A stretch of 64,000 nucleotides of DNA from an uncultured Alphaproteobacteria bacterium. GTDB lineage: Bacteria > Pseudomonadota > Alphaproteobacteria > HIMB59 > GCA-002718135. Below are positions 24,537 through 34,079 of this stretch, in pieces. Where the stretch lies: assembly GCA_902595425.1 (NCBI GenBank), contig CACJPV010000005.1, forward strand, positions 23,959 to 87,958. Reading direction: 5' to 3'. The notes beneath the pieces were generated by a model. That model was not told the DNA's origin, did not search any database, and saw nothing but the letters and a program-made list of their open reading frames with translations. The first letter of the stretch is position 1, and every line of letters starts with the position of its first letter. A program made the position numbers and the translations under genes.

Positions 24537-25823
24537 ATGACAATTTCATATATCAAAAAAGCTGATAAAACTGCTTCTTCTGATGAAGTAGAAACGAGAC
24601 AACGAGTTCAAGAAGTTCTTAAAGAAATTGAATCAAAAAGAGATGACGGCATTAGAGAAATTTCTCGAAAGTTTGATAAGTATGAAGGTGATGTTATTGT
24701 TTCCCAAGAAAAAATTGAAGAAGTAATAAAATCATTAGACCAAAAGGTAAAAGATGATGTGCAGTTCTCCTATGATAGAGTTCGCAGTTTTGCAGAGCAT
24801 CAACTAAAGCATCTTAATAATGATTTTGAAGTTGAATTATCTCCAGGTCTTTTTGCTGGTCAAAAATTAATTCCTGTAAACAGTGTTGGTTGTTATGTTC
24901 CTGGGGGTCGTTATAATAATATTGCCTCAGCTGTAATGAGTATCACGACAGCTAAAGTTGCTGGTGTTAAAAATGTAATTGCCGCGAGTCCCCCAAAAGA
25001 TGAAAATGGCGCTAACCCTATAATTATTTACACAGCAAATTTATGTGGTGCTGATGTTATTATGAACTGTGGTGGAATTGGTGCAATTGGTGCTTTTGCT
25101 TATGGATGTTTTGGTAACCCAGAAGTTGATATGATCGTTGGTCCAGGAAACCAATACGTAGCAGAGGCAAAAAGAATTTTATATGGAAAAGTCGGAATTG
25201 ATTTATTTGCAGGTCCAACAGAAATTGGCATTATCGCAGATCATACTGCTGACAAAGAAATGATCGCCGTTGATCTTGTTGGTCAAGCAGAGCACGGCCC
25301 AAACTCTCCAGCGTGGCTGTATACAACTGATAAAGCATTGTGTGATTATGTCATGAAGCGAGTCCCAGAATTAATTGCTGAACTTCCTGAAACTTCAAGA
25401 AATAATGCTGATTCTGCTTGGCGTGATTATGGTGAGGTTGTGTTGTGTGATACGAATGAAGAATTATGCCAAGTGAGTGATGAGTACGCACCCGAACATT
25501 TAGAAGTGCAAGCAGAAAACTTGGATTGGTGGTTAAATAAATTAAAAAACTATGGATCATTATTTTTAGGAGAAGAAACTACAGTTGCTTACGGCGATAA
25601 ATGTTCTGGAACTAATCACATTCTTCCAACCAAAGGTGCAGCAAAATACACTGGTGGCTTGTTTGTGGGTAAATTTATTAAAACAGTTACTTTTCAACGC
25701 ATGACAAAAGAATCTAATAAAGAAGTTGGCGCTGCAGCAGCTAGAATTTCAAGATTGGAAGGAATGGAAGCACATGCACGAACAGGTGATGCCCGTTTAA
25801 GAAAGTATGGTTTTCAAAATTAA
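24537..25823 (+). CDS. hpsN: Histidinol-dehydrogenase-family enzyme, probable sulfopropanediol (DHPS) 3-dehydrogenase HpsN
   Basis: A 428 aa member of the HisD family with Zn ligands Q250/H253 (GQAEHG), D354 (AYGDK) and H413, and the catalytic pair E320-H321. The WRDYGEV stretch and the TNHILPTKGAAKYTGGLFVGKF segment are of the catabolic HpsN-type subgroup, not of HisD in his operons. No his gene is nearby. HpsN oxidises (R)-2,3-dihydroxypropane-1-sulfonate to (R)-sulfolactate with 2 NAD+. A strong AAGGGG ribosome-binding site precedes the ATG. Its 3' end overlaps cysNC by 4 nt. A true histidinol dehydrogenase remains possible but less likely. Confidence 0.75.
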   Translation: MTISYIKKADKTASSDEVETRQRVQEVLKEIESKRDDGIREISRKFDKYEGDVIVSQEKIEEVIKSLDQKVKDDVQFSYDRVRSFAEHQLKHLNNDFEVELSPGLFAGQKLIPVNSVGCYVPGGRYNNIASAVMSITTAKVAGVKNVIAASPPKDENGANPIIIYTANLCGADVIMNCGGIGAIGAFAYGCFGNPEVDMIVGPGNQYVAEAKRILYGKVGIDLFAGPTEIGIIADHTADKEMIAVDLVGQAEHGPNSPAWLYTTDKALCDYVMKRVPELIAELPETSRNNADSAWRDYGEVVLCDTNEELCQVSDEYAPEHLEVQAENLDWWLNKLKNYGSLFLGEETTVAYGDKCSGTNHILPTKGAAKYTGGLFVGKFIKTVTFQRMTKESNKEVGAAAARISRLEGMEAHARTGDARLRKYGFQN

Positions 25824-27694
25824 ATAATTTTTTTACTTTCTAAAAAATTAATAATTTGATCAGCTAACTCTTCAGCATTATTTGTTTTTGTATCAAGGAC
25901 GAGATCTGCATTTTCTGGTATTTCATAAGTAGAATCAATTCCTGTAAAATTCTTTAATTCGCCTGATCTTGCTTTTTTATATAATCCTTTAGGATCTCTC
26001 TTTTCACATTCTTCTAGTGGGGTACTAACAAAGACTTCAAAAAATTCACCTTCCTCAAGCAAATCTCTTGCCATTTTTCTTTCTGAGCGAAACGGAGAAA
26101 TAAAGGATACTAGAGTAATCAATCCAGCATCTAGCATTAATTTTGATACTTCAGCAACACGTCGAATATTTTCAACACGGTCTGTATCGGTAAATCCTAA
26201 ATCTTTATTTAATCCATGACGAACATTATCACCATCTAATAGATAAGTTCTTTTGTTGATCGTATGAAGTTTTTGCTCGAGAATATCGGCGATTGTTGAC
26301 TTCCCTGATCCTGATAATCCCGTAAACCAAATCACACATGGTTGTTGGACATTTAGTTTGGATCGAGTCTCTTTATTGATACTCATTTCGTGCCAAGAAA
26401 TATTAGTGGATCGACGCAATGCATGATCAATCATGCCAGCACCAATTGTTTTATTATTATATGGATCAATAATAACGAAGCTGCCTAATTGATGATTGTT
26501 TTTATAAGGAGCAATACTATGCATTTTAGTTAATGCTATTTTACAATACGCAATGTCATTTAAATTTAATTTTTTGGTTGCTATTTCTTCATAAGAATTA
26601 ACATTAATACTGTGAGCTAGATCAGTTATTTGTCCATTAATATAAGTGTTATTAAAACGAAAGATATAATTACGCTCTGGTAACATTGGCTCTTGATCCA
26701 TCCAAACAAGATGAGCTGCAAACTGATCGGCTTTGATAATTTCCTTATTATCTTGTGTAAGAATGATATCTCCTCGAGAAATATCTAATTCATCTTTTAA
26801 TGTTAATGTTACTGGCTGATTAGTAAAAGCCTCACTCAACTCACCATTGGGTCCATAAATATTCTTAATGGAGGTTTGAAAATTCGATATTGCAGTTGTA
26901 ATCACATCTCCTTTTGATACTTTCCCAGAACTTATGGTTCCAGCATATCCTCGAAAATCTGAGCTTGATCTATTCACCCACTGCACTGGCATGCTAAATG
27001 CATTATTAAGATCTACCTCTTGAATTTGAATATTTTCTAAAGTTTCAATAAGGGAAGGGCCTGTGTACCATTTAGTATTTTCAAAGGTTGAAAAAACATT
27101 ATCTCCTTTTAGGGCTGACAGAGGAATATACTTGGTAGAGATAAGATTAAAATTTTTTAATAATTCTTTATATTCTGTGACGATTTTATGAAAAATATTT
27201 TCATCATAATTTACTAAATCCATTTTGTTAATTGCGACAACAACATGCTGAATGCCTAGGAGATTAACAATAAAACTATGCCTTTTTGTTTGCTCTAAAA
27301 CACCTTTTTGCGCATCAATTAAGATGATAGCAACATCAGAATTAGAAGCACCTGTTGCCATATTACGTGTATATTGTTCATGTCCTGGTGTATCGGCAAC
27401 AATAAATTTACATTTTGATGTTTCAAAGAAACGATATGCAACATCAATTGTAATTCCTTGTTCGCGCTCCGCTTGCAAGCCATCAATTAATAAAGCTAGG
27501 TCTATATCTTTTCCTTGGGTTCCATATTTTTCACTTTCAATCTTTGCTTGATCAATTTGATCAACAAATACATTTTGAGAATCGTACAATAGTCTACCTA
27601 ATAAAGTCGACTTGCCATCATCCACTGATCCACATGTTAAAATTTTAACTTGCTTCTTATTATTTTGATTTTGAAAAAATTTTTCTAAATCCAT
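25820..27694 (-). CDS. cysNC: Bifunctional sulfate adenylyltransferase subunit 1 / adenylylsulfate kinase
   Basis: A 624 aa fusion. The N-terminal EF-Tu-like GTPase (CysN) has GSVDDGKST, the switch region REQGITIDVAYR, DTPGHEQ and NKMD. The C-terminal APS kinase (CysC, from about residue 445) has P-loop GLSGSGKST, DGDNVRHGLN and FISPFRSER. Together with CysD it makes APS and then PAPS from sulfate. Its ATG overlaps the cysD stop (TAATG). CysN/CysC fusions are common in Proteobacteria. No APS/PAPS reductase or sulfite reductase gene is seen in the window. Confidence 0.96.
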   Translation of the reverse strand: MDLEKFFQNQNNKKQVKILTCGSVDDGKSTLLGRLLYDSQNVFVDQIDQAKIESEKYGTQGKDIDLALLIDGLQAEREQGITIDVAYRFFETSKCKFIVADTPGHEQYTRNMATGASNSDVAIILIDAQKGVLEQTKRHSFIVNLLGIQHVVVAINKMDLVNYDENIFHKIVTEYKELLKNFNLISTKYIPLSALKGDNVFSTFENTKWYTGPSLIETLENIQIQEVDLNNAFSMPVQWVNRSSSDFRGYAGTISSGKVSKGDVITTAISNFQTSIKNIYGPNGELSEAFTNQPVTLTLKDELDISRGDIILTQDNKEIIKADQFAAHLVWMDQEPMLPERNYIFRFNNTYINGQITDLAHSINVNSYEEIATKKLNLNDIAYCKIALTKMHSIAPYKNNHQLGSFVIIDPYNNKTIGAGMIDHALRRSTNISWHEMSINKETRSKLNVQQPCVIWFTGLSGSGKSTIADILEQKLHTINKRTYLLDGDNVRHGLNKDLGFTDTDRVENIRRVAEVSKLMLDAGLITLVSFISPFRSERKMARDLLEEGEFFEVFVSTPLEECEKRDPKGLYKKARSGELKNFTGIDSTYEIPENADLVLDTKTNNAEELADQIINFLESKKII

Positions 27695-28593
27695 TAAAAA
27701 TATCCTTCTTGCTTCTTTTTTTCCATTGATCCAATTTGATCTTTATCTATTGCTCTTCCTTCTCTTTCAGAATTTTTACTCTCTAATAATTCAATGATAA
27801 TCTCTTCTACTGATGTTGCTGTTGACTCAATGGCCCCGGTTAACGGATAGCAACCTAATGTTCTAAAACGCACCATTCGATTTTCTATTTTTTCATGTTC
27901 TTTTACATCGAGCCTTTTGTCATCAACCATTAAAAGTAAATTATCACGTTTAATTACGGGGCGTTCTTTTGCAAAATATAGAGGAACAATATTTATCTTT
28001 TCTTGGTAAATGTATTGCCATACGTCAATCTCAGTCCAATTTGATAGAGGGAAAACTCTTACGTTTTCTCCCTTTGCTATTTTTGTATTATATAAATTCC
28101 ACAATTCAGGTCGTTGATTTTTTGGATCCCAATGATGTTGCTGATCTCTAAAAGAAAATACTCTTTCCTTTGCTCTTGATTTTTCTTCATCTCTTCGTGC
28201 TCCTCCAAAAGCAGCATCAAACTTATATTTATCTAGTGCTTGCTTCAGAGCTTGTGTCTTCATAACATCTGTATGAAGTTTAGAGCCATGGGTAATGGGA
28301 CCAATATTATTTTTTACACCCTCTTTATTAATATGAACTAATAAATCTAAGTTGTATTCTTTTGCTATCTCATCACGAAAAGCTATCATTTCTCTAAATT
28401 TCCAAGTTGTATCAACGTGTAATAATTTAAATGGCAACTTACTTGGTGCAAAAGCTTTTAATGCTAAATGTAGCATGACAGCAGAGTCTTTTCCTATTGA
28501 ATATAACATGACAGGATTTTCAAACTCTGATGCTACTTCTCTAATAATGTGAATGCTCTCAGACTCTAATTTTTCTAAATGGGTTAAGTTCAT
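27694..28593 (-). CDS. cysD: Sulfate adenylyltransferase subunit 2
   Basis: A 299 aa ATP-pyrophosphatase-fold protein. The PP-loop [15 protein letters not shown], then [16 protein letters not shown] and [12 protein letters not shown] are diagnostic of CysD. It forms the ATP sulfurylase with CysN; GTP hydrolysis by CysN drives APS formation. It is the middle gene of a cysQ-cysD-cysNC string, with 3 nt to cysQ and a 1 nt overlap with cysNC. Confidence 0.97.
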   Translation of the reverse strand: MNLTHLEKLESESIHIIREVASEFENPVMLYSIGKDSAVMLHLALKAFAPSKLPFKLLHVDTTWKFREMIAFRDEIAKEYNLDLLVHINKEGVKNNIGPITHGSKLHTDVMKTQALKQALDKYKFDAAFGGARRDEEKSRAKERVFSFRDQQHHWDPKNQRPELWNLYNTKIAKGENVRVFPLSNWTEIDVWQYIYQEKINIVPLYFAKERPVIKRDNLLLMVDDKRLDVKEHEKIENRMVRFRTLGCYPLTGAIESTATSVEEIIIELLESKNSEREGRAIDKDQIGSMEKKKQEGYF

Positions 28594-28596
28594 AAT

Positions 28597-29391
28597 TTAA
28601 TTGAGATCAATGTTGCCTATAGCATAAAATTCAGGATTAATAATATTCTCTTTGGTATTATATTTGATACTATCATTTTGAAAGGTTCTAATTTTTCCAC
28701 CAGCTTCATTTACTATCATATGACCAGCTGCTATATCCCATTCAGATGTTGGGCCAAAACGAGGATATATATCTGCTTCACCCTCTGCAATTAAACAAAA
28801 TTTTAATGAACTCCCAGCTTGAACTATGTCAGCATTAGGAAACTTTTCTTTTACCCAATTATCAAAAGTAGCGTTAGAGTGAGAACGACTTCCAATTACG
28901 CGCTCTCTATTCGCTTGACTTGAAACTAGAATTTTTTGAATTCCTTCAAGGTTTTTTAATTTATCTTTTGTAATGGTTTTAAATGATCCTTTATTTTTTT
29001 CAGCCAAGTATAAGAAAGATTTTGCAGGCACATATACTACCCCTAAAATTGGATTATTGCCTTCAATCAAAGCAATATTTACAGTGAACTCACCATTTTT
29101 TTTAATAAATTCTTTTGTTCCATCTAAGGGATCAACTAGCCAATACTTCTTCCAATTTTTTCTTATACTCCAATCAACAAGTGACTCTTCGCTCAAAATA
29201 GGAATATTGCTATTTAATTTAGTTAGAGACTCTAGAATAATTTTATTAGAAGCTAAATCTGCTTTTGTTAAAGGAGATAAGTCCTCTTTGTTTACAACTT
29301 CAATATCATTATTATAGAAATTTAAAATTTCGTTACCTGCTTCTATTGCAACATTACAAACATCTAATAACAATTTATTATTTGGTATCAT
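28597..29391 (-). CDS. cysQ: 3'(2'),5'-bisphosphate nucleotidase
   Basis: A 264 aa inositol-monophosphatase-fold protein with metal-site motifs LSEES near residue 77, WLVDPLDGTKEFI, and the C-terminal SEWDIAAGHMIV. It hydrolyses PAP (and PAPS) to AMP. As first gene of the cysQ-cysD-cysNC string it would clear PAP left after PAPS use. That fits either sulfate assimilation or sulfotransferase activity. Confidence 0.93.
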   Translation of the reverse strand: MIPNNKLLLDVCNVAIEAGNEILNFYNNDIEVVNKEDLSPLTKADLASNKIILESLTKLNSNIPILSEESLVDWSIRKNWKKYWLVDPLDGTKEFIKKNGEFTVNIALIEGNNPILGVVYVPAKSFLYLAEKNKGSFKTITKDKLKNLEGIQKILVSSQANRERVIGSRSHSNATFDNWVKEKFPNADIVQAGSSLKFCLIAEGEADIYPRFGPTSEWDIAAGHMIVNEAGGKIRTFQNDSIKYNTKENIINPEFYAIGNIDLN

Positions 29392-29439
29392 TTTAATTTG
29401 ACTTTTATAGAACCTAAATTAGTGTTTTGATAGGTTTTT

Positions 29440-30639
29440 ATGGAAAAAGAGATTTATAAAATAATCAATAAAGAAAAACTAAACATTGTTTCAGAATCCA
29501 TTGAAAAAGCACACGGTCTTCCTAATGAATGTTATCTCAATGGACCCTACACGAGCATTGAACGAAAAAAAATATTTGAAAATAAATGGGTTACTATTGG
29601 AGTTGCAAGCTCTGTTCCTAACCCAGGTGATACTAAACCATTTGATTTATTAGGTATTCCTCTCATAATTGTTAGAGATAAAAAAAAACAGATTAGAGTT
29701 TTTCATAATGTATGTAGTCACCGTGGTTACAAACTGATTCATCAACGATGTTCTCTTAAAAATGTTTTACGTTGTCCTTATCATTCCTGGTCTTATGACT
29801 TTGAAGGAAATTTAGTTGCGACCCCTCATTTAGGAGGTGTCAATAAACATGAACATGAAGATTTTGATAAATCTAAAAGTGGCTTGAAAGAAGTACGAAC
29901 TTACGTGTGGCTTGATTTGATTATGGTCAATATTTCAGAAAACGAAATACCCTTTGAGCAATACATTGAACCGCTTGAGGAAAGATGGTCCTCTTTTTGG
30001 ACAAAAGAAGATCAACACATGATACGCCACGCAAAAGATTATGGATATTTTCAATTAGAGGCCAAATGTAATTGGAAATTTGCTATTGAAAATTATTGTG
30101 AAAGTTATCACTTGCCTTTTGTTCACCCTGGGTTGAATGCCTATTCAAAAATTGATGACCATTATCATATACAGGGATTACCAAATCGTTTTGCTGGTCA
30201 GGGAACGCTTGTTTACAATCCACGATTTACTAATGATGAAAAATTTCCAACTTTCCCTGGTTGGTCAAAAGATAAAGAACATCACGCCGAATATGTTGCT
30301 TTGTTTCCAAATACAATGATAGGTATTCATAAAGATCATTACTATGCATATTGGTTAGAGCCAATAAGTCATGAGCTTACAAAAGAACACATGGAGATCT
30401 ATTATGTGGGTGATGAGGCGGCAAATGGAGATAAATTTAAATCTTTGAGAAAACAAAATTATGAACAATGGCTTAGTATTCAATCAGAAGACTTAAATAT
30501 TATAGAGGGTATGCAAGAAGGAAGAAATTCACCAGTTTATAATGGAGGTAATTTTTCTCCAGTTCTTGATAATCCTACTCACCACTTTAATAAATGGGTA
30601 GCAACATCATTAACTGACAATGACTTTGCCTCAATTTAA
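29440..30639 (+). CDS. Rieske non-heme iron oxygenase alpha subunit (quaternary-amine demethylase-like)
   Basis: A 399 aa protein. The Rieske 2Fe-2S site is C92-x-H94 and C112-x2-H115 (CPYHSWSYDF). The mononuclear iron site is ENYCESYHLPFVH with H224 and H229, plus D351. The family includes ring hydroxylases and the N-demethylases for glycine betaine and stachydrine. The next gene, 9 nt downstream, is a TMADH/N-methylproline-demethylase-like flavoprotein, which favours a methylated quaternary amine as substrate. A dedicated reductase is not visible. Substrate not determined. Confidence 0.85.
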   Translation: MEKEIYKIINKEKLNIVSESIEKAHGLPNECYLNGPYTSIERKKIFENKWVTIGVASSVPNPGDTKPFDLLGIPLIIVRDKKKQIRVFHNVCSHRGYKLIHQRCSLKNVLRCPYHSWSYDFEGNLVATPHLGGVNKHEHEDFDKSKSGLKEVRTYVWLDLIMVNISENEIPFEQYIEPLEERWSSFWTKEDQHMIRHAKDYGYFQLEAKCNWKFAIENYCESYHLPFVHPGLNAYSKIDDHYHIQGLPNRFAGQGTLVYNPRFTNDEKFPTFPGWSKDKEHHAEYVALFPNTMIGIHKDHYYAYWLEPISHELTKEHMEIYYVGDEAANGDKFKSLRKQNYEQWLSIQSEDLNIIEGMQEGRNSPVYNGGNFSPVLDNPTHHFNKWVATSLTDNDFASI

Positions 30640-30648
30640 AGAAAACTA

Positions 30649-32691
30649 ATGAATGATCCTTTATTGCAGTCTTTTCAACTTAAACATTTGCATTTAAAAA
30701 ATCGCATTATCATCACAAGTCATGAGCCATCTTATAACGAAGATGGCTTTCCAAAAGATAAGTACATAGCCTATCATCTAGAAAGAGCAAAAGGTGGAAT
30801 AGCGATGACGATGACTGCAGGTTCATCGGTAGTATCTAAAGATAGTCCTCCTTCATTTGATAATATTCATGCATACAAAGATGAAGTTGTTCCCTGGATA
30901 AAGAAACTTACAAATGCCATTCATGATCAGGATTGTAAAATTATGATACAATTAACTCATTTAGGAAGAAGAACATCATGGAGTAAGGGTGATTGGCTTC
31001 CATCTATTTCATCGGGAAAGCACCGTGAACCTGCTCACAAAGCATTTCCAAAAATTGCTGAAAGTTGGGACATTGAGCGAATTATAAAAGAATATGGCGA
31101 TGCTGCAGAACGGATGAAAGAAGGCGGAATGGATGGAGTTGAGCTTGAGGGTCAAGGTCATCTAATAGGTCAATTTTTATCACCACTGAGTAATGATTTA
31201 GACACAGAGTATGGGGGAAGTTTAGAGAATAGACTTCGTTTTACCATTGAGGTTTTAACAGAAATAAGAAAAAAAGTTGGACAGAAATTTATTGTAGGTA
31301 TTCGTTGTGTCTTTGATGAAGCAACTGAAGGTGGGCTTAACAAATCTGATGGATTAGAAATTGCTAAGATTTTATCTGAATCAGGTCTTGTAGATTACCT
31401 GAATATCAATAGAGGAAGAATTCACACTGATCCTAGTTTGACTAAACTAATTCCTATACAAGGGATGAAGAGTGCTCCGCATTTAGATTTTGCTGGAGAA
31501 ATAAAAAAAGAAGTTAATTTACCAATTTTTCATGCTTCTAAAATTTCTGATGTAGCCACTGCAAGATATGCTATTTCCAATGATCTTGTTGATATGATTG
31601 GCATGACTAGAGGGCACTTAGCTGATCCCCATATTGTAAAAAAAATTAGAGAAAATAGAGAAGAAGATATAAGACCATGTGTTGGGGCAACGTATTGTTT
31701 AGATAGAATATATCAAGGTGAAGAAGCCCTCTGCATTCATAATGCTGCAACAGGTAGAGAATTAAAATTTCCAAATATAATTTCCCCCTCAAAAACAAAA
31801 AAAAGAATTGTGATAGTAGGTGCAGGACCTGGTGGTCTTGAGTCAGCTAGAATAGCATCCGAAAGAGGTCATGAAGTTGTAATTTTTGAGGCTGCCTCTG
31901 ACCCCGGTGGGCAGGTAAGATTATGTGCAAAATCAAAAAGAAGAAAAGATATGATGGGAATTATTGATTGGCGGATGGAGCAGTGCACTAAAAAAAGGGT
32001 AAATTTTAAATTTAATGTTTTAGCAGAAAAAGATGAAATACTTGATCAAAATCCAGACACTGTAATTATTGCAACTGGAGGTATACCTAATCTAGAACTT
32101 TTTGAGACAAAAAAAGATTTAGAAAATGTTTTTTCAAGTTGGGATATAATATCAGGCGATATTAAAACAGCAGAAAATATATTAATTTATGATGAAGCAG
32201 GAGATCATGTTGCAATGCAATCAGCTGAATTAGCAATTGAACAAGGGTCAAATGTTAGCTTTGTCACACCTGATCGATTAATATCTTCAGAAATAATGGG
32301 CATGAATTTAACTCCTTATTTAAAAAAACTTCAGAATGAAAATATTTCATTTTCAATAGGAAGAAGATTATTAGACGTGTCAATAAGAGGTAATAAACTA
32401 AATGCATTAATAGGATCAGACTATGATGAGTTATTCAAAAATAATTTAACGTTCGATCAAGTATTTGTTAACTATGGAACAAAACCTCTAGATGAGTTGT
32501 ATTTTGAGCTATTGCCAGATTCAAAAAATGAAGGAGAGGTAGATTATGAAAGATTTATTAAGGGATATGAGCAAAAAATAATCAAAAACAAAGAAAGCAC
32601 TTTTAATATTTTTAGAATTGGAGATGCTATTGCATCACGAAATATCCATGCAGCAATTTATGATGCATTAAGATTAGCAGTCAAAATTTAA
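30649..32691 (+). CDS. OYE/trimethylamine-dehydrogenase-like FMN/FAD oxidoreductase (N-methyl amine demethylase type)
   Basis: A 680 aa two-part flavoprotein. The N-terminal barrel (about 1-335) has the old-yellow-enzyme fold (GVELEGQGHLIGQFLSP, YGGSLENRLRF). The C-terminal dinucleotide-binding part starts at RIVIVGAGPGG. Between them lies the cluster-binding region C344-x5-C350-x11-C362. The position usually taken by a further Cys is A347, so the 4Fe-4S cluster may be altered or absent; I recall such variants among N-methylproline/dimethylglycine demethylases. It follows the Rieske gene by 9 nt, suggesting stepwise demethylation of one compound. Confidence 0.82.
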   Translation: MNDPLLQSFQLKHLHLKNRIIITSHEPSYNEDGFPKDKYIAYHLERAKGGIAMTMTAGSSVVSKDSPPSFDNIHAYKDEVVPWIKKLTNAIHDQDCKIMIQLTHLGRRTSWSKGDWLPSISSGKHREPAHKAFPKIAESWDIERIIKEYGDAAERMKEGGMDGVELEGQGHLIGQFLSPLSNDLDTEYGGSLENRLRFTIEVLTEIRKKVGQKFIVGIRCVFDEATEGGLNKSDGLEIAKILSESGLVDYLNINRGRIHTDPSLTKLIPIQGMKSAPHLDFAGEIKKEVNLPIFHASKISDVATARYAISNDLVDMIGMTRGHLADPHIVKKIRENREEDIRPCVGATYCLDRIYQGEEALCIHNAATGRELKFPNIISPSKTKKRIVIVGAGPGGLESARIASERGHEVVIFEAASDPGGQVRLCAKSKRRKDMMGIIDWRMEQCTKKRVNFKFNVLAEKDEILDQNPDTVIIATGGIPNLELFETKKDLENVFSSWDIISGDIKTAENILIYDEAGDHVAMQSAELAIEQGSNVSFVTPDRLISSEIMGMNLTPYLKKLQNENISFSIGRRLLDVSIRGNKLNALIGSDYDELFKNNLTFDQVFVNYGTKPLDELYFELLPDSKNEGEVDYERFIKGYEQKIIKNKESTFNIFRIGDAIASRNIHAAIYDALRLAVKI

Positions 32692-32766
32692 AATTTAAAT
32701 AAGCCAATGCACAGTGACAATTAAGTCATTAATCTTTATAGTTAATATTATTAATTAAGGGGTAGT

Positions 32767-33144
32767 ATGGATGAAAAATTATTTAAAAAAGGATTAGAAA
32801 AAAGAAAAGCTACATTGGGAAGAGAATATATTGAAAAAAATTTAGAGCAAGCCAATGATTTTACTCTGCCTTTTCAAAAAGCAATGACGGAATGGTGTTG
32901 GGGGTTTGGTTGGGGTGACGAAGTAATAGACATGAAAACACGCTCAATGATGAATCTTTCAATGATTGGTGCACTAGGAAAAATGCATGAATGGGAAATA
33001 CATTGTAGAGGAGCAATAACTAATGGAGTATCTAAAGATGAAATTAGAGCAATAATTCATGTTATTGGAATTTACTGCGGTGTACCTCAGGCCCTAGAAT
33101 GCTTTAGAGTTGCAAAAAAAGTGTTGGAAGAAAAAAATCTTTAA
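32767..33144 (+). CDS. Carboxymuconolactone decarboxylase (CMD/AhpD-like) family protein
   Basis: A 125 aa single CMD domain: KTRSMMNLSMIGALGKMHEWEIH, then GVSKDEIRAIIHVIGIYCGVPQ, the 4-carboxymuconolactone decarboxylase pattern. The CxxC pair of AhpD-type peroxidase members is absent, leaving single Cys residues. It has its own leader with AAGGGG before the ATG, 75 nt after the demethylase gene. No other beta-ketoadipate genes are nearby, so PcaC activity is not implied. Role unknown. Confidence 0.85.
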   Translation: MDEKLFKKGLEKRKATLGREYIEKNLEQANDFTLPFQKAMTEWCWGFGWGDEVIDMKTRSMMNLSMIGALGKMHEWEIHCRGAITNGVSKDEIRAIIHVIGIYCGVPQALECFRVAKKVLEEKNL

Positions 33145-33152
33145 AGAAATTT

Positions 33153-34073
33153 TTAGCTATAAATATAAAAAATATAGCCAACGTATAAAATTAATCCAAT
33201 AGAACCATATGTTCTTCCAATTCTTTTAAGAAAAATCATAAATCCTAAAATCATTACAGTAACAAACAACATAAAGAGCAAATCAATATAACCTATTACT
33301 GTTGGTATACTGAAGTTTCCAAAAAAAGAAGAAACACCTAATACTCCTAAGACATTATAAATATTTGATCCTAAAACATTACCTAGAGCAAAATCAACTT
33401 TTCGTCTTATAGCAGATAAAATTCCAACCACTAATTCTGGCAGTGAGGTACCAAAGGCAACTAATGAAACACCTATTATAGCTTCTGGAATATTTAATTG
33501 TTTAGCAATATTAATAGCTGAGTCTACAAAAAGATCTGATCCATAAATTAAAAGTATTATTCCTAATACAATAAAAATTATTGAAACAAGAAGAGAATAA
33601 TCTCCTTTTTCTTCAACATCAGAAACGTCAATAGAACCCTGCTTAACTTGTACGTACATAATTAAAAATAATAAACCTATCGCTAATATGCCAAAAAGAA
33701 AATTAAAAGGCAGAATCAAATAACTCATAGCTATTAAGATTAATGCTAAGAAAATATTTATCCAAGCTTGATTAATTTGATTTTGATTAATATTTCCTAT
33801 GGGAATTAAAAAAGATGTAGCGGCCATTACTAGTATTAAATTTGCAATATTGCTTCCGATAACAGCTCCAACAGCTAGATCAGCATGATTAGAAACTACA
33901 GCATTAATACTACTAGCTAGCTCAGGCAAAGACGTACCTCCAGCTACAATAACAACTCCAATAGCAAATAAAGATACTTTAAGCTTTCTTCCAAAACTTA
34001 CTGAGCCTCTAATTATTAGTTCAGCACCAAGTATTAGAAGAGCAAGACCAATAATTAATAAAAATAAATTCAC
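33153..34073 (-). CDS. Calcium/sodium antiporter (CaCA family, YrbG-like)
   Basis: A 306 aa membrane protein with two inverted alpha-repeats: GGTSLPELASS...GAVIGSNIANL and FGTSLPELVVG...GNVLGSNIYNV, the ion-binding signatures of Ca2+/cation antiporters. About ten membrane segments are expected. The start is a GTG 6 nt after the DctM stop, so it appears co-transcribed with the TRAP genes; no better start is visible. It may provide Na+/Ca2+ balance for the Na+-driven TRAP importer, but that link is only positional. Confidence 0.9.
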   Translation of the reverse strand: MNLFLLIIGLALLILGAELIIRGSVSFGRKLKVSLFAIGVVIVAGGTSLPELASSINAVVSNHADLAVGAVIGSNIANLILVMAATSFLIPIGNINQNQINQAWINIFLALILIAMSYLILPFNFLFGILAIGLLFLIMYVQVKQGSIDVSDVEEKGDYSLLVSIIFIVLGIILLIYGSDLFVDSAINIAKQLNIPEAIIGVSLVAFGTSLPELVVGILSAIRRKVDFALGNVLGSNIYNVLGVLGVSSFFGNFSIPTVIGYIDLLFMLFVTVMILGFMIFLKRIGRTYGSIGLILYVGYIFYIYS

Positions 34074-34079
34074 GAATAT

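Noticed and set aside
24537..25823. Biosynthetic histidinol dehydrogenase (hisD)
   Set aside because: Family membership is clear, but no his genes are near and the C-terminal motif is of the catabolic HpsN type, so I favour hpsN. Not fully excluded.
33156..33178. Short hairpin at the end of the antiporter gene
   Set aside because: Only a 6 bp AT-rich stem inside coding sequence; not distinguishable from chance.
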